A stretch of 15,627 nucleotides of DNA. Origin: Candidatus Moraniibacteriota bacterium. GTDB taxonomy: Bacteria; Patescibacteriota; Minisyncoccia; Moranbacterales; UBA11712. The notes below the pieces were generated by a model. The model searched no databases and was not told the DNA's origin. It worked only from the letters and a program-made list of their open reading frames with translations. Below are positions 15,001-15,627 of this stretch, piece after piece (within the stretch, counting starts at the first letter, position 1; every line of letters begins with the position of its first letter). The DNA is taken from NCBI GenBank assembly GCA_003157295.1, contig PMJF01000028.1:8310-23936 (forward strand), given 5' to 3'. The translations under genes and the position numbers were made by a program.

Positions 15001-15593
15001 ATTTCTCCACGCCGGTTTCCCAGATCGACCAGAGTCAAGTCGGACAAACCGTTACCATCGGCGGAATAATCGACAAGATAAAAAAGATCTTTTTGAAATC
15101 GCAGAAGAATATGGCCTTTGTCAGCCTTGAGGATGCCAGCGGGCAGAAAATGGAGATCATTGTTTTCCCGAGAGTCATGGAACAATACGGAGCGCTTTGG
15201 CAGGAAGGAAACGTCGTTCTCGCAACTGGCAAGATCTCCGACAAAGATGGGACGCTCAAACTGCTTTGCGATGAGGTTCGGAAAGTCAGCCAGGATGAGA
15301 TCGAACGATATGAAGCGCTGGAAAAGCAAAGAAAAACGGAGGTGGAGCACGAAAAAAATTCAAGGCATATTGTCATCAGCCTTCCGGAAAGCGCCAGTTC
15401 CGAGCTTCTCCGGGAAGTTTCCGCGATTCTGGGAGAGGCCGACCGGGGCGAATCAAAAATTTTTCTGGAGCTTGGCAATGCCGCTTCCAATTCTCCCAGC
15501 CGTCTTGAAACGCCTTTTCGGATAAGTTACACTGAAGAAGTGGCGCGAGCGCTGGAAAAAGCGATCAAGGAGATCAAAATAAGAATTATTTAA
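12078..15593 (+). CDS. dnaE: DNA polymerase III alpha subunit (replicative polymerase)
   Basis: The 1171-residue protein is full length for DnaE1. Domains in order: an N-terminal PHP domain (about 11-280) with all nine metal-ligand positions filled (H13, H15, D24, H49, E74, H95, C145, D214, H216); palm with GPGRGSAAGSFVSY and catalytic PDIDLDF (Asp406, Asp408), third acid Asp563 in KMDFLGLK; fingers with ALYRPGPMDWIPDFI, VYQEQVMQI and GYGFNRSHAACYA; a helix-hairpin-helix region (about 830-900); a QISLF clamp-binding motif (920-924); and a C-terminal OB domain (about 985-1090). It copies the chromosome with the beta clamp and clamp loader. The intact PHP site suggests intrinsic metal-dependent 3'-5' proofreading, as shown for Thermus and mycobacterial enzymes. 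The gene appears to be transcribed alone in this window; 34 bases follow its stop. Confidence 0.98.
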   Translation: MEENKPNKTNFVHLHVHSHYSLLDGLAKIDDLLDRAKELGMDALALTDHGVLYGAIEFYQKAKDRGLKPIIGCEMYMAPNGRKNKRPKIDDARNHLILLAKNEKGYKNLMKLVTIAHLEGFYYKPRIDKEILRQHSEGLIGLSACIEGEIPSLILSGKREEAEKAALEYEDIFGKGHFYLEIQDHPKFPNQKIASDALIEISRKTGVPLVATTDLHYVNLDDAPIQDILLCVQTNRKVTEANRMNLMDFELHMRSPQEIQKGFGHIPEAIENTVKIAEMCDLEIELGNTKLPFYTVPEGYTPDSYLLKLCEKGLAHRFGKDITKEHRDRMDFELSVIEKTGFASYFLIVQDFVNWAKEKGIVVGPGRGSAAGSFVSYLLSVTNIDPIEYNLLFERFLNPERISMPDIDLDFADTRRDEVLAYVREKYGNDHVAQIITFGTMAARAAVRDAGRALGYPYDFCDRTAKLIPANMTIKDSVAGVPELASLYNADPAAKKLLDSAARLEGVCRHASMHACGVVITPEPVVNYSPLQYVAGDTENVVTQYSASTKSSYVEKIGLLKMDFLGLKNLTIIQNAIKIIEKTRNVKINIDEIPFDDKKSYELLQSALTTGVFQLESGGMKRYLKQLKPTTFEDVIAMVALYRPGPMDWIPDFISRKHGRKKITYVHPKLEPILKNTYGVAVYQEQVMQISQALAGFSLSEADILRKAMGKKIPELIREEKIKFINGCLENGIERKIAEKVFAFIEPFAGYGFNRSHAACYALIGYQTAYLKSHYPTEFMAALLTADQQDIDRIAIEVEECRIMGIEVLPPNVNESFVSFTAISKTGVKDNIRFGLGAIKNVGKNVARIIVEERKQNGKFKSLTDFIERIQTKDLNKKSLESLAKAGAMDELGERNQLLANVESILNYSKDFQRNLASNQISLFSSDSASMKLPEISLAPAEPAKKMERLSWEKELLGLYISDNPLEEYLDFFRHFSTPVSQIDQSQVGQTVTIGGIIDKIKKIFLKSQKNMAFVSLEDASGQKMEIIVFPRVMEQYGALWQEGNVVLATGKISDKDGTLKLLCDEVRKVSQDEIERYEALEKQRKTEVEHEKNSRHIVISLPESASSELLREVSAILGEADRGESKIFLELGNAASNSPSRLETPFRISYTEEVARALEKAIKEIKIRII

Positions 15594-15627
15594 AGGATCC
15601 TGAAGCAATATTTATGCACTTAGGCAC

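Noticed and set aside
15614-15627. ATG shortly after dnaE as the start of another gene
   Set aside because: Only 14 bases remain in the window and no Shine-Dalgarno sequence precedes it; nothing can be supported.
1-15627. Alternative genetic code with UGA as glycine
   Set aside because: Several genes end naturally at TGA at the expected protein length (rnhB, the Wzt-like gene, the DUF5666-like gene) and no conserved domain is interrupted by TGA.

Overview
The window most likely comes from a Candidate Phyla Radiation bacterium (Patescibacteria, perhaps Parcubacteria or Moranbacteria). This is inferred from gene content and style: short intergenic gaps, many genes without a Shine-Dalgarno sequence, short secreted proteins with no close named relatives, and GT39, Wzm/Wzt-type, LCAT-like and DUF5666-like genes beside core genes. 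UGA is used as a normal stop (the Wzt-like, small membrane protein, rnhB and DUF5666-like genes end in TGA), so the UGA-recoding Gracilibacteria/SR1 are excluded. No rRNA or tRNA, CRISPR array, transposase or phage gene is visible.

Layout. Positions 1-1549 (minus): a methyltransferase cut by the window edge, overlapped by a Wzt-type ABC ATPase whose Walker A lysine is replaced by asparagine. Positions 1642-3325 (plus): a SpoIID/LytB-like secreted protein followed by a membrane-anchored cysteine-rich protein and a clear terminator. Positions 3456-3854 (minus): an unrecognised 132-residue protein with its own near-consensus promoter and a palindrome in its leader. Positions 4007-9628 (minus): an envelope run of Wzm-type permease, GT39 glycosyltransferase, a small membrane protein and a large secreted beta-helix/lipase fusion. 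Positions 9763-11268 (minus): AdoMet decarboxylase (speH), ribosomal protein L32 (rpmF) and RNase HII (rnhB). Positions 11327-11929 (plus): a secreted protein with two DUF5666-like modules and a terminator. Positions 12078-15593 (plus): dnaE, the replicative DNA polymerase III alpha subunit.

How the genes fit together. The permease and the ATPase look like the two halves of one polysaccharide exporter, although they lie about 7 kb apart. The methyltransferase, the C-terminal carbohydrate-binding-type domain of the ATPase, the GT39 enzyme and the secreted lipase fit a surface glycan export and modification locus. The rest is housekeeping (dnaE, rnhB, rpmF, speH) with small secreted proteins. 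The points most worth a second look are the Walker A substitution, the sharp base-composition break inside the same ATPase gene, the twin CX3C protein, the beta-helix/lipase fusion, and the leader structures in front of the 132-residue gene and speH. No stretch over 300 bases lacks a gene.
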